This document shows, one piece after another, positions 44,304 to 53,744 of a stretch of DNA of 64,000 nt. Every line of letters starts with the position of its first letter. Position 1 is the stretch's first letter. Where the stretch lies: the NCBI RefSeq assembly GCF_029360705.1, contig NZ_JARKMX010000008.1, positions 3,541,479-3,605,478 on the forward strand. Reading direction: 5' to 3'. The stretch comes from Paraflavitalea pollutisoli. GTDB taxonomy: Bacteria > Bacteroidota > Bacteroidia > Chitinophagales > Chitinophagaceae. The position numbers and the translations under genes were made by a program. The notes under the pieces were generated by a model that searched no databases, was not told the origin of the DNA, and was given only the letters and a program-made list of their open reading frames with translations.

Positions 44304-44807
44304 ATGAGTGAATACCAGATCCTTCATTTTGGTCCAGTCAATGCAGCAGCAGTCAACAAGCGTTATGATGCATCCGTTGACATCAACGGCCGCCCTGTGC
44401 AACTCGATCTTCATTTCGACAATCCACAAGCAGCCCCTGGCGCCGATACCCTCATCAACCAGTTTCTGGAGAAAGCAGCTTCATATGATGGAACGATCAG
44501 AGCTGCCATCACCGAAGATTTCGACAGCGATGGCGAAGCCGTAGATTTTGTACGTTTCTTTCTGGAAGACCTGCGACCACGTGAATTGAAGCAGTTACTA
44601 GGCCACCAGGAAGAAGTAAAATCCGTTCCGCAGCAATTATTGAATAAACTGGAGTTGGTACGTATCGGGATCTATGCAGATGACAAAAATGGCTTCTTTG
44701 CCGTATACGACTATACCCTCCTCATCAATGACCGACCCAGCAGCCAGGTATTGGCCGTTGAGGTGGATGATAATGGATCGGTATTGAGCATTGCCTGGGA
44801 AAACTAG
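44304..44807 (+). CDS. DUF2004-like protein
   Basis: A 167-aa soluble acidic protein: ILHFGPVNAAAVNKRYDASVDI, RPVQLDLHFDNPQ, VDFVRFFLEDL and the C-terminal FAVYDYTLLINDRPSSQVLAV. The opening and central strands match DUF2004 as I know it; function unknown. ATG 44304 chosen because the promoter and preceding sequence look non-coding. Monocistronic, with a hairpin after it. Confidence 0.7.
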   Translation: MSEYQILHFGPVNAAAVNKRYDASVDINGRPVQLDLHFDNPQAAPGADTLINQFLEKAASYDGTIRAAITEDFDSDGEAVDFVRFFLEDLRPRELKQLLGHQEEVKSVPQQLLNKLELVRIGIYADDKNGFFAVYDYTLLINDRPSSQVLAVEVDDNGSVLSIAWEN

Positions 44808-44832
44808 GCTGCTGCCAGCATGGTATAAACAA

Positions 44833-44878
44833 CAAAGGCGACCGCACCGGCAGCTATACACCGTTGCGATCACCTTTG
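44833..44878. terminator. long wobble-containing hairpin between convergent genes
   Basis: CAAAGGCGACCGCA (from 44833) pairs with TGCGATCACCTTTG (to 44878) with G-U pairs; A/T-rich flank on the minus-strand side. Serves both converging genes. Confidence 0.5.
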
Positions 44879-44901
44879 CCTATAGCAATCATTTGTTCGG
44901 G

Positions 44902-45894
44902 CTATTGCAGAATCTGCTCTATCCGCGCCAGTTCATCGGGCGTGAAAGCCTTGCTCTTGATGGACTGCAACGAATCGGCTAACTGGGCCGGACTGCTGGC
45001 GCCAATCAGTACTGATGTTACACGCTGGTCTTTCAGCAGCCAGGCAAGCGACATCTGAGCCAGCGACTGGCCGCGCTCTACGGCGATGGCATTCAACCGC
45101 TGTATCTGATCAACCCGCTGTGGTGTCACATCTTCCTCCTTCAGGAAACCATGAGCTTTGGCAGCCCGTGAATCGGCAGGAATACCTTTCAGGTATTTAT
45201 TAGTCAATAATCCCTGCGCCAACGGCGAGAAAGGAATACAACCAACCCCTTCCTGCTCCAATACCTGCAGCAATCCTTCTTCTACCCATCGCACGAACAT
45301 GGAGTATTTAGGTTGGTGTATGAGGCAGGGCGTGCCCATTTCCCGCAGCAGCGTGATCGCCTTACGCGCTTCATCTGCCGGATAATTCGAAATACCTACA
45401 TACAACGCCTTGCCCTGGCGAACCATTAGGTCCAGCGTGCGCATGGTCTCTTCCAGCGGTGTATTCGGGTCCGGACGGTGGTGGTAGAATATGTCGACAT
45501 AGTCGAGGCCCATACGTTTCAGGCTCTGATCCAATGAAGCTACCAGGTACTTTTTAGACCCCCAGTCGCCATAGGGACCTGCCCACATGGTATAGCCTGC
45601 TTTGGAAGAAATGATCAGTTCATCCCGGTATCCCGCAAAATCCTCCTTTAATATCTTTCCAAAATTCTCCTCGGCGCTGCCGGGAGGCGGTCCGTAATTG
45701 TTGGCCAGGTCGAAGTGGGTAATGCCATTGTCGAAAGCCAGGCGCAGAATAGCCCGTGAATTTTCCAGTACATCGACATGACCGAAGTTGTGCCAGAGGC
45801 CGAGTGATATGGCAGGCAATTGTATGCCGCTTTTGCCGCAGCGGCGGTATTCCATCCGTTCGTAACGATCGGGAGCTGGTTGATAGGTTGTCAT
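44902..45894 (-). CDS. mgrA: aldo/keto reductase, L-glyceraldehyde 3-phosphate reductase type (YghZ/MgrA)
   Basis: A 330-aa NADPH-dependent barrel enzyme. Asp/Tyr of the tetrad in FDLANNYGPPPGSAEENFG, Lys in IISSKAGYTMWAG, His in DIFYHHRPDPNTPLEETM; YGISN-like VGISNYPADEA and the end VTSVLIGASSPAQLADSL. PGDWGSKKYLVASLDQSLKRM with WAGPYGDWG is distinctive of the YghZ/Gpr subgroup, which reduces methylglyoxal and L-glyceraldehyde 3-phosphate. Length matches. Monocistronic between two hairpins. Confidence 0.88.
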   Translation of the reverse strand: MTTYQPAPDRYERMEYRRCGKSGIQLPAISLGLWHNFGHVDVLENSRAILRLAFDNGITHFDLANNYGPPPGSAEENFGKILKEDFAGYRDELIISSKAGYTMWAGPYGDWGSKKYLVASLDQSLKRMGLDYVDIFYHHRPDPNTPLEETMRTLDLMVRQGKALYVGISNYPADEARKAITLLREMGTPCLIHQPKYSMFVRWVEEGLLQVLEQEGVGCIPFSPLAQGLLTNKYLKGIPADSRAAKAHGFLKEEDVTPQRVDQIQRLNAIAVERGQSLAQMSLAWLLKDQRVTSVLIGASSPAQLADSLQSIKSKAFTPDELARIEQILQ

Positions 45895-45980
45895 ACCACC
45901 AAAATAAGAAGTTTTCAGGAGGCGGCCAGCGACTGCCTATACCAACCTGAAAATGCCATGCAGTGCAGAGTAAAGAAAAA

Positions 45981-46018
45981 CCCCTTTGCTATTCTTTCGT
46001 AAGAAGTAACAAAAGGGC
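45981..46018 (-). terminator. terminator of the SusC/SusD/TlpA operon
   Basis: Imperfect stem (45981-45997 with 46001-46017, some wobble pairs); on the minus strand the stem is followed by TTTTTCTTTA. It is 29 bp past the TlpA stop. Confidence 0.65.
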
Positions 46019-46046
46019 GTTTACCAATTGCAGCTTGTACTGCCAG

Positions 46047-47291
46047 TTATTTTTCAGCAAGGAGCTCGTTGATCAGTCCCTCGAATTCTTTCTTGAAAGC
46101 GTCGTAATGCGCTCCCGTAGCAGGTCCGTCATAACCGGTATGGATCTTCCTCACATTACCTTTTTTATCGATGAAGATGGAGGTAGGAAACCCTTTCAGG
46201 GGCTCGATCTGCGGCAAGGTCTTTTCGGTACGTTGCGGATCGGAGACTGCCACACCGGTGATCAATACGGGATAATTGATACCTAAGCGTTTCTGGAAGC
46301 CCGCCAGTGCCTGCTTCGATTTCTCAAATTCGGTATAGCGCTCATAAGCCAGACCTACCACCTCTACCCCACGGGATTTGTTTTTGTTGTAGAAGTCGAC
46401 CAGGTATTTGGTTTCGTCCATACAATTGGGGCACCAGGAACCCAGGATCTGAATGATAACGACTTTGTTCTTGTAGCGGTCATCGTTGATGCCGATCTGC
46501 TCTCCGGTGGTAGCGGGGAAACGGAAATTGAGCTTGCTTTCACCCGGGCGCAGCTTAACCGCATCAAATCCATCCGGCAATTGGGCATTGGCGTCTTTAC
46601 GGGCTGTCCAGTTTTCCTTACCTGCACCACCAGCATAGAATACCGCTTCTTTGATCTCATTCGGATCGCCCAGTTGGGCAGTAAACAAGTATACGTGGCT
46701 ACCATCAAATGCAGATAAACGAAGCGTATCCCGGTCGATACCTCCCTCCAGGTAGCGGTAGTCGCCCGTAGGAGTCAGGAAGGTACCCGTTACTTTTCCG
46801 TTGGCGGCCTGCTGAAACTCGCCCACGGCTTTCGACGACTTGTCGCCTTCCCCAAAGGTTACATCCCAACGACCTGTCACATTGTGGCGCGTGGCCGGTG
46901 TGATCGGATATCGCTCTTTATTGTTGGGCAAGGCATAGAAGGGGATCTCGAACCGGCGCTCGCCGCTTACCTTGATGTATTTTCCTTCCAGCGATCCATT
47001 CGGTTTGATCACGGTAGCAAAGGAGGCATCGAAGAAGGGCATGGTGATCCACAGCGAATCACCCTCCTGCCGGATATCATCTACCAACAGGCGTTCCGTG
47101 GCATTGAGTACGTACAACACCTTTTTACCATTGGTCTGCTTCACGTCGAAATTGAAGACGATCTGCTTGCCGTCGGGACGTTGTATCACGCCTTTCCAGG
47201 TACCTGGTTTCAGTATGGCTGCTTTGGGAGGGGCTGCCTGTGTAGCTGTGGCGCCCACCGCCAGGGCCAGTATCAATAAGAGTTTCTTCAT
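46047..47291 (-). CDS. TlpA-like thioredoxin-fold secreted protein
   Basis: A 414-aa periplasmic or surface redoxin. Signal peptide LLLILALAVGATATQA; about 235 residues of beta-rich N-terminal domain (GTWKGVIQRPDGKQIVFNFDV, GRWDVTFGEGDKS) as in DUF4369-type TlpA relatives; C-terminal redoxin with Cys 287/290 in GSWCPNCMDE and cis-Pro in GFPTSIFID. Third gene of an operon with SusC and SusD-like genes. The cargo is unknown. A hairpin lies in the 91-bp gap after SusD, which may lower its expression relative to SusD. Confidence 0.87.
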   Translation of the reverse strand: MKKLLLILALAVGATATQAAPPKAAILKPGTWKGVIQRPDGKQIVFNFDVKQTNGKKVLYVLNATERLLVDDIRQEGDSLWITMPFFDASFATVIKPNGSLEGKYIKVSGERRFEIPFYALPNNKERYPITPATRHNVTGRWDVTFGEGDKSSKAVGEFQQAANGKVTGTFLTPTGDYRYLEGGIDRDTLRLSAFDGSHVYLFTAQLGDPNEIKEAVFYAGGAGKENWTARKDANAQLPDGFDAVKLRPGESKLNFRFPATTGEQIGINDDRYKNKVVIIQILGSWCPNCMDETKYLVDFYNKNKSRGVEVVGLAYERYTEFEKSKQALAGFQKRLGINYPVLITGVAVSDPQRTEKTLPQIEPLKGFPTSIFIDKKGNVRKIHTGYDGPATGAHYDAFKKEFEGLINELLAEK

Positions 47292-47323
47292 AACCTTTTC
47301 AAATAGGAGTTTTATCTATAGCA

Positions 47324-47346
47324 TAAGACGCCAAAGCGGCGTCTTA
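47324..47346 (-). promoter_or_regulatory. intercistronic hairpin between susD-like and tlpA-like genes
   Basis: TAAGACGCC (47324-47332) and GGCGTCTTA (47338-47346) form a perfect 9-bp stem with a 5-nt loop in the operon gap. No T tract, so more likely an mRNA processing or stability site. Confidence 0.5.
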
Positions 47347-47382
47347 GCATTTGTTGAATATATGTTTTTCTGCTGATCCCTT

Positions 47383-48825
47383 TTAATACTTGTCGAACCA
47401 GAGTTTAGTCAGCAGGTTATCCGTTCCCTGGTTCACCACCGCTGTCTTATAGTTTACACCGTTCAGCGACTGCTCGGTACCCGGATAAATGAACCGTACC
47501 GGTATCTTTCCATCCAGCACGCCGGCGGCACCAGCCGTCAACTGCGGATAATCCAGTCTCCTCCATTCAGCGAAAGCTTCCAGTCCCTGGCCAAACAGCG
47601 CGATCCACTTTTGTTCGCCGATCGACTTTTTGAAGTTGGCCGCATCATACTGCACGGTTGCCTGGCCTGTATAATTGTTGATCACCGTTGCATCAGTAAT
47701 GCCATACTGATTGAAAGATGCCTGAATGGCTTGTTTGTACAGCTCAGCAGCATTTTCCGTGGTAAATTTCCGTGCAGCTGCTTCAGCCCGGGCAAACAAT
47801 ACTTCCGCGTAACTGATGATCACGGCAGGCGCTGTGGCCGCATTGAAATAAGATCCCGGCTTGCTTGTCTTCGCGAACCCCAGGTTATTGGCGTCGCTGT
47901 TGGTGAGGCCGCTGGGCACCCCGACGTATTTAGTAACAGATGCATCGGTGGGTTTGTTGGCAAAGATGGGTAGGCGCGGGTCGTTGAGCGCATACAGCTT
48001 GTCGACCAGGGTTTTACCTACCCGAAAATCATCACGGGTATCAAACCAGGCACCAACGGGATTTTGCTGTGGTGGCGTTGTATACACAAAACGGGCTGCT
48101 TCATCTACATTGGCGATCAAACCACCAGCATCATTTAACACTTCATTAATGACTGCTTTGGCTTTATCCGGCTCCTGATCGGCAATACGCAGGGCAATAC
48201 GGAAACGCAGGGCGTTGGCCAGCTTCTTCCAACGATCGATCTTACCGGCATAGATCAGGTCACCAGTAATGGCGCTACCAGTGATGGTAAGGCTGCTGCC
48301 CGCCGCCTTCAGTTCATCGAGCAAGCCAAAATAGACATCCTTTTGACTATCGTATTCCGGCGTGAGGTACTGGCGGATATCGCCAGCCTGTTTGTAAGGA
48401 ATATTGCCGTACGCATCGGTCAACAGCGTAAATATCCAGGAACGCAGGATGGTCGCTACGCCTTTGTAGTTGACATTGGCTTTGCCATCCGCCATCTGCA
48501 GAATGGTGTTGAGGTTGGTAATGCTGGTGGCATAGCCGGTACTCCACAGGGAGGTAAAGCTGCTGTTGGAGAAGATATAACGGTCGGGTTCCGTGTATTG
48601 GATCTTGGCCCAGTGTTGTATCAGCAGCAAGGTGCTGTTGAAATTGTTATCAGCGCCCCAGTATACATCTGAAGTAATCTTCTGGGTAGCCGTCAGCAGG
48701 TAATCGGGTTGCGGATTTTCTGCCGCATTGGGATTCTTGTTGATATCGGCCAGGTCCTTTTTGCAGGAGGCTGCTACCGTAAGGGTAAGACCGGCGAGTA
48801 ACAGGTTATAGATATATTTAGTCAT
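47383..48825 (-). CDS. SusD/RagB family outer membrane lipoprotein, second locus
   Basis: A 480-aa surface lipoprotein with lipobox LTVAASC (Cys 21), then KKDLADINKNPNAAENP. Helical SusD-like_2 core with ATILRSWIFTLLTDAYGNIPYKQ and RIALRIADQEPDKAKAVI; C-terminal AFAEWRRLDYPQLTAG. Lies 11 bp after the SusC stop. Binds the ligand for that SusC. Unlike the first locus there is no glycoside hydrolase in the operon, so the substrate could be peptide or metal-chelate as well as glycan. Confidence 0.93.
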   Translation of the reverse strand: MTKYIYNLLLAGLTLTVAASCKKDLADINKNPNAAENPQPDYLLTATQKITSDVYWGADNNFNSTLLLIQHWAKIQYTEPDRYIFSNSSFTSLWSTGYATSITNLNTILQMADGKANVNYKGVATILRSWIFTLLTDAYGNIPYKQAGDIRQYLTPEYDSQKDVYFGLLDELKAAGSSLTITGSAITGDLIYAGKIDRWKKLANALRFRIALRIADQEPDKAKAVINEVLNDAGGLIANVDEAARFVYTTPPQQNPVGAWFDTRDDFRVGKTLVDKLYALNDPRLPIFANKPTDASVTKYVGVPSGLTNSDANNLGFAKTSKPGSYFNAATAPAVIISYAEVLFARAEAAARKFTTENAAELYKQAIQASFNQYGITDATVINNYTGQATVQYDAANFKKSIGEQKWIALFGQGLEAFAEWRRLDYPQLTAGAAGVLDGKIPVRFIYPGTEQSLNGVNYKTAVVNQGTDNLLTKLWFDKY

Positions 48826-48836
48826 TGTTTGGCGCT

Positions 48837-51800
48837 TTAGAATTTAACATTGATGTTGAAGCCATAGCTACGGGTTGTAGGCAGGGTCAGGTCTTCCAGG
48901 CCTTGCGCATTGCCATTGGTAAAGGCTGTTTCCGGATCGATATTGGGCACATCCTTGTGAATGATCCACAGGTTACGTCCCACCAGGCTGACTGTTGCTC
49001 CGGTCAAACCCAGTTTCTTGATCCAGACACGGGGAATATTGTATCCGAACTTCAACTCGCGGAATTTCACATAAGAAGCGCTGTACACAAATTCTTCTTC
49101 GATGTTACGTCCGGCCTTATAGTATTGAGAGGCGGGGATGATGGCTTCGTTGACAGCACCAGCCTGCGTAACGCCCTTCCAGATCATACCGTCGTCGTAC
49201 ACGGTTTCATTGTTGGGGGCTGTAGTACCTTTAGACACAGCCACTGTGTTTTTGGACTTATCGTTATTGGGATAGTAATAATACAAACCACCATGCTCTG
49301 CATCACGACCGGGTAAGGTCGACGCCAGTACACCGGTATAGCTACCAGTAGAGTTGGTACCGGCAAACAAGGAACCGCCAATGCTCGCATCGATCAGGAA
49401 CGACAGGTTGAACTGTTTGTAGGTGATCGAATTATTGATACCGCCGATCCAGTCGGGCGTAAACTTGCCCAATACTTTTTTGGACGGGGCTGCAATGGGA
49501 ATACCCTTGTTATTGACCACTACATTGCCATTGTCATCGCGCTGGTAAGCATTCCCATACAGTGTACCATAAGCCTGACCCACGGATGCCAGTACCTGCA
49601 GGTTGCGGTACGTACCCAGTACATAGTTCTGCAAACGACGCTCGGCATCCAGGTATTCCAGGCGGCTACGATTGGCAGCGAAATTGACATCCACATCCCA
49701 GCGGAGGTCCTTCTGCTTGATAGGGGTAACGCCCAGCTGTATTTCAAGTCCCTTGTTGTTGATCTTACCGGCATTGAGCAGCTTCTGGTTGTAGCCGGTG
49801 GTCGGGCTCACATCAACGCGAAGTATCTGGTCGAAACTATTGGTATTGTATAAGCTCACATCCAGCCGAACACGGTTATTGAAGAAGGCTGCTTCCACAC
49901 CTACTTCGGTCGAGTTGGTACTTTCTGACCGCAGGTCAGGATTGAGGTCAACACCGGAGGTGGTCAGTTGTGGGTTGCCGTTGAACGGTGCATTGAAGTT
50001 GTAAATATTGATCAACTGGTAGGGATCGGCATCTGCACCCACCTCCGACCAACCGCCACGTACTTTCAGGAAGCTGAGCACATCACTCTTGATATCCAGG
50101 GCATCGGTCAGCACTACGCTCGCATTGACAGATGGATAGAAGTAGGACAGGTTTTTCTCGGGCAAGGTAGAAGAACGGTCATTACGCGCCGTCAGGTTCA
50201 AAAACGCCCAATTGCGGAACCCTACCTGTGCCGAAGCAAAAGCACTCCAGGTGCGCAACTTCGAATAGTAGTTGGAGGATACCAGCGGGTCGCGTGAATT
50301 GGTGAGCGTATAAACGCCTGCTACTGCAAGGCGGGGTGCCTGCTGATCGTTCTCTTCGTAGGTTTTGGTACGGAGGTTACCACCGGCCAGCACATCGAGA
50401 CTGAAGTCGCTGGTGATGTTCTTGTTGTAACGCAGGGTCGCTTCCGTATTGTTCTCACTCACGATGTAGTTGGTTTCCTGGTAAGAACCGAAGGGTGTAC
50501 CATTGGTACCATAGGCTACTTTCAGTTTTCGTTTATCATTATAGTAATCACTACCGGTGCGGAAATTAAACGTGAGGCCGTCGATGATATCGTAGGTCAG
50601 GTTGAGGTTGCCGATAAAGCGGTTACGACGTTGACTGACCGTATTTTCATAAGCCACCCAGAATGGGTTACTGTAGTAGCTGTTGTTCCAGTTGAAGGTA
50701 TTGCCGTTGGCATCGAGGTAATTGCGCAGCTGGTTGATGTCGACCTGACGGCCAAACCAGGTAAACTGCAGCATGGTACTGGTGGCGCGGCGGCCTCCGG
50801 AGCCAGGTAGATTGGGCGCATTGGTCACCACATAGTTGGCGCCTACGCCGAGCTTCAGTTTAGAGGTCACATCGAAGGTTCCGTTAAAAGACACGTTGTT
50901 TTTACCTGCTTCGCTGTTGGGTACGATACCCCATTGCTTTTCGTTGTTGAACGAAACACGGTAGTTGAATTTATCACCGGCCCCATCGAGCGCAACACTG
51001 TTGCTGAGCAGTACGCCGGTATTGAAATAATCCTTCACGTTATCCGGATGGGCTACAAAGGGAACGGGAACCCCATTGGAATAGAATTGCGGAATCAGGC
51101 GGCCATCCAACTTAGGCCCCCAGCTTTCGTCTACCCCATCATTGATACCACCGCCTTTACCATCTACATAACTGAATTTCCCTTCGGCACCCTGACCAAA
51201 CACATTCTGGTAATCGGGCAGTACCAGCAAGCTGGAGAAGGTAGTATTGGAGTTGACGGTTACGCCAACACCATTGCGGCTTTTACCTGTTTTTGTTTTG
51301 ATGAGCACCACCCCATGGGCAGCGCGGGAACCATACAGGGCAGCGGCATTGGGGCCTTTCAGTACGCTGATGGTCTCGATGTCTTCGGAGTTGAGGTCCG
51401 CGATCGCATTGCGGTAGTCCCGTGAACCACCGGCGCCCAGTTGCGAGTTGTCGACGGGAATACCGTCTACAATAAAGAGCGGCTGGTTGTTGCCTGCGAT
51501 AGAAGTCTCTCCACGGATCACGATCCGGGAAGAACCCATATCCCCCTGCGTATTGGTGATGCGTACACCGGCTACCTTACCGGCCAACGCGTTGACGATA
51601 TTGGCTTCTTTGGCTTCGGAGATATCCTTGGTTTTTAACTCCTGCGTGGCATAGCCCAATGATTTCTTTTGCTTGGTAACACCGAGTGCGGTAACCACGA
51701 CGGCGTCAAGCGCGTTGTCGCTGGCAGACAACCATACCGTCAGCTTATCGCCAAGGGTATCCGTCCTGACGGTTTGTGTACCATATCCGATGTAGGAAAA

Positions 51801-52013
51801 AGTGAGTACAGCGTTGGCAGCAGCCGTAATGGAGAAATTACCGTTTGCATCGGTAGCCGTGCTGGCGGCCGAACCGCTGGCTTGAACAGTAACAGCATTC
51901 AATGGCTGACTACCGTTCTTGTCCAATACAGTACCCTGTATGGTACGTGTTTGCGCCAGAGAGACGACCGGCATAGAGATAATAATAGCCCAGAAGGCAA
52001 TGATTCTCTTCAT
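48837..52013 (-). CDS. SusC/RagA family TonB-linked outer membrane porin, second locus
   Basis: A 1,058-aa transporter: signal peptide, carboxypeptidase-like beta domain (IQGTVLDKNGSQPLNAVTVQ), linker KQKKSLGYATQELKTKDIS, plug (SRIVIRGETSIAGNNQPLFIVDG, ISVLKGPNAAALYGSRAAHG), barrel and C-terminal YGFNINVKF. There is no STN domain, so it is not built for the FecR route. It lies about 400 bp downstream of the ECF-like sigma/anti-sigma pair. A strong TTTG-N19-TATCTTTG promoter is 283 bp before the ATG. Confidence 0.95.
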   Translation of the reverse strand: MKRIIAFWAIIISMPVVSLAQTRTIQGTVLDKNGSQPLNAVTVQASGSAASTATDANGNFSITAAANAVLTFSYIGYGTQTVRTDTLGDKLTVWLSASDNALDAVVVTALGVTKQKKSLGYATQELKTKDISEAKEANIVNALAGKVAGVRITNTQGDMGSSRIVIRGETSIAGNNQPLFIVDGIPVDNSQLGAGGSRDYRNAIADLNSEDIETISVLKGPNAAALYGSRAAHGVVLIKTKTGKSRNGVGVTVNSNTTFSSLLVLPDYQNVFGQGAEGKFSYVDGKGGGINDGVDESWGPKLDGRLIPQFYSNGVPVPFVAHPDNVKDYFNTGVLLSNSVALDGAGDKFNYRVSFNNEKQWGIVPNSEAGKNNVSFNGTFDVTSKLKLGVGANYVVTNAPNLPGSGGRRATSTMLQFTWFGRQVDINQLRNYLDANGNTFNWNNSYYSNPFWVAYENTVSQRRNRFIGNLNLTYDIIDGLTFNFRTGSDYYNDKRKLKVAYGTNGTPFGSYQETNYIVSENNTEATLRYNKNITSDFSLDVLAGGNLRTKTYEENDQQAPRLAVAGVYTLTNSRDPLVSSNYYSKLRTWSAFASAQVGFRNWAFLNLTARNDRSSTLPEKNLSYFYPSVNASVVLTDALDIKSDVLSFLKVRGGWSEVGADADPYQLINIYNFNAPFNGNPQLTTSGVDLNPDLRSESTNSTEVGVEAAFFNNRVRLDVSLYNTNSFDQILRVDVSPTTGYNQKLLNAGKINNKGLEIQLGVTPIKQKDLRWDVDVNFAANRSRLEYLDAERRLQNYVLGTYRNLQVLASVGQAYGTLYGNAYQRDDNGNVVVNNKGIPIAAPSKKVLGKFTPDWIGGINNSITYKQFNLSFLIDASIGGSLFAGTNSTGSYTGVLASTLPGRDAEHGGLYYYYPNNDKSKNTVAVSKGTTAPNNETVYDDGMIWKGVTQAGAVNEAIIPASQYYKAGRNIEEEFVYSASYVKFRELKFGYNIPRVWIKKLGLTGATVSLVGRNLWIIHKDVPNIDPETAFTNGNAQGLEDLTLPTTRSYGFNINVKF

Positions 52014-52418
52014 TGTTATTGGTGATTAATTGTTTAGATGAATGTAATGGAGGTACGGATGGGCGCACTGTCGGGTATGGACAGGCAATAGCATCTACAG
52101 TGCTGTATCAACAGCACGAAACCATTTCGTATGTCAGTAGGTTAAAGACAGCAACAACAGCAGGTTGTGCTACAAGACGGGGTATTCGAATGAAAGGATT
52201 GTTTCAGTCGTGCAGTGGATAAGTTCATCAACACAGGCGTCTTTCTCATTAGTTACACTTTTAAACCTTGACTGGTAAGCATCGTGATAGACAGCAAAGA
52301 TACTGGTGTAGGTCAATTCACCAAAATAAATTCCTACCAGATAAGTAGGGTAATAGAAACCGCCTTGTTACGCAAGCATGAATGATTGTGTAGAAGTGGT
52401 TGTAAATTAAGAGACTAT
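52014..52418. other. 405-bp region: long leader and promoter of the second SusC operon
   Basis: No gene supported. It contains the predicted promoter (52296-52326) and a leader of about 275 nt that holds a small perfect hairpin, GTGCTGT-ATCA-ACAGCAC (52100-52117). The rest is unremarkable. Confidence 0.7.
52296..52326 (-). promoter_or_regulatory. promoter of the SusC/SusD/TlpA operon
   Basis: Minus strand: TTTG (52326-52323), 19 bp, TATCTTTG (52303-52296), an exact match to the Bacteroidota consensus at correct spacing. It predicts a 5' leader near 275 nt. Confidence 0.65.
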
Positions 52419-52901
52419 TTACCGCCTGCCGGACTGTACCTGATCTATTTTTTGCTTCATATCCTGCACTTCGCTGCGCATGTGGAAGTATTTAACACAC
52501 ATGATGATAAAAGCGACAGCCAGGAGCTTGAAGAGGATGGCCAGCACGAGTACAAAGGTGCGCCAGTATTTGTGTACGCGTATATGTGTGTCGGAAGCTT
52601 CTACTGGAATGTATCCATCTTCACCGGTGTCTTTGCCGCGCGGAGGTACCTTACCATTACCCTTGGAGGGAACAGGCATGCGGTCGACGAAGTCATCATA
52701 CCGCTTACGATTTCGTGTGGGAGGCGGAACCGATTGTTGGAGGGCAAATACTTCAAACTGTTGTTCGATGACGGATAAGGCAACTTGTAATTCAATATGG
52801 TGAGGCAAAAGAGCTTCCAGCTCCTGCCTTTCGTCAGGTGATGCTACTCCCAGTACATAAGCCTCAATTACGCCACTGCGTATATAACTGTTAATGTTCA
52901 C
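52419..52901 (-). CDS. membrane anti-sigma factor-like protein
   Basis: A 160-aa protein with an RskA-like N-terminus (SGVIEAYVLGVASPDERQELEALL), a basic Pro-rich linker and one membrane helix (TFVLVLAILFKLLAVAFIIMCV), ending in a short coiled segment. It lacks zinc-binding His/Cys, and only about 30 residues lie outside the helix, so it may not sense ligand directly. The start is a GTG whose first base pairs overlap the upstream stop (GTGA, 52898-52901), showing translational coupling to the sigma-like gene. Confidence 0.72.
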   Translation of the reverse strand: MNINSYIRSGVIEAYVLGVASPDERQELEALLPHHIELQVALSVIEQQFEVFALQQSVPPPTRNRKRYDDFVDRMPVPSKGNGKVPPRGKDTGEDGYIPVEASDTHIRVHKYWRTFVLVLAILFKLLAVAFIIMCVKYFHMRSEVQDMKQKIDQVQSGRR

Positions 52902-53392
52902 TGCAAGTTTTTTTGCAGAATGAGCAGGCTGTCTTTCAATAGCCTGTCCACCTCATGCGCGGTTTTGTTCAGTTGGGTTGCTACTGATTCTTTGGCGTGA
53001 CCATGCAGGAACATCTCGGTAAAAACCTTGATCTGTTCTTCGGTAGCGCCTTTCAATAGCTTTAGGTAATAGGCCTGCGGCTTTACGCCGGGTACAGCAT
53101 GCCCATTCAACCTTTTTTCTTTTTGTTGCTTGTAGTCAAGTATCAACTTCCTGGCTTCCACCTGCATCCAGCAATAGACGCTCAGGGTGGCATTACAGGC
53201 CTCCTCAAGCCTGCCTGCCAGGTTGTTGTAAATCATGGTAAGCACTTCTTCAGCTTCTGCCTGATCAGGAATAAACTGCAGTACAAAGCCATAAAGCATT
53301 GAACTGTAATTGGAGTACAGATAATCGACAGCAGGTTCAACGCCTACACTGAGTTTGGACTTCAGCGTTTCTTTTATGATGAGGGTTTCCAA
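52898..53392 (-). CDS. ECF-like sigma-70 family factor, divergent
   Basis: A 164-aa protein with sigma region-2 look: VDYLYSNYSSMLYGFVLQFIPDQAEAEEVLTMIYNNL in segments, and YCWMQVEARKLILDYKQ. The C-terminal part, FTEMFLHGHAKESVATQLNKTAHEVDRLLKDS, fits a weak region 4. It is shorter and more divergent than the ECF factor at 25 kb. The only start before the frame closes is a TTG at 53392 (or ATT). The anti-sigma-like gene overlaps its stop by 4 bp. Target promoters are unknown. Confidence 0.68.
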   Translation of the reverse strand: METLIIKETLKSKLSVGVEPAVDYLYSNYSSMLYGFVLQFIPDQAEAEEVLTMIYNNLAGRLEEACNATLSVYCWMQVEARKLILDYKQQKEKRLNGHAVPGVKPQAYYLKLLKGATEEQIKVFTEMFLHGHAKESVATQLNKTAHEVDRLLKDSLLILQKNLQ

Positions 53393-53744
53393 GTTGCTAA
53401 TAGGTTTTCACTAAGACTAATTTCATAGGGCGGTTGTCAAGTTGAAAGTAAGTATAATTGACCAACTGCGTCATTTTTTTTTACCATCGTAAACGGTAAA
53501 TATACTGTGTCGAAGCGCATTAAAAAAGGGTTAAATCACCTTTTGTCATATACCCGTAAACGTTGTCTGTCAGTGCGTAAGCAGCACACAATATACCGAG
53601 AGGTTTTCCAGGCCTAAACTTCCGATCGATCATCGCCCCATACCTCAATTCATCCGGTTTTTATGCAGTTTGGTAGTGTTGTGCTGGGCGTAGCCTCTCG
53701 CGGACGGTACTTTTACAGCCGATCGCCAACAATAATCGTAAGTC
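53393..53744. other. 352-bp divergent intergenic region
   Basis: It lies between the sigma-like gene and the secreted protein gene. It is AT-rich at left with an inverted repeat TTTACC (53480-53485) / GGTAAA (53495-53500). I see no good match to TTTG-N19-TAnnTTTG on either strand and no coding frame. Confidence 0.55.
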
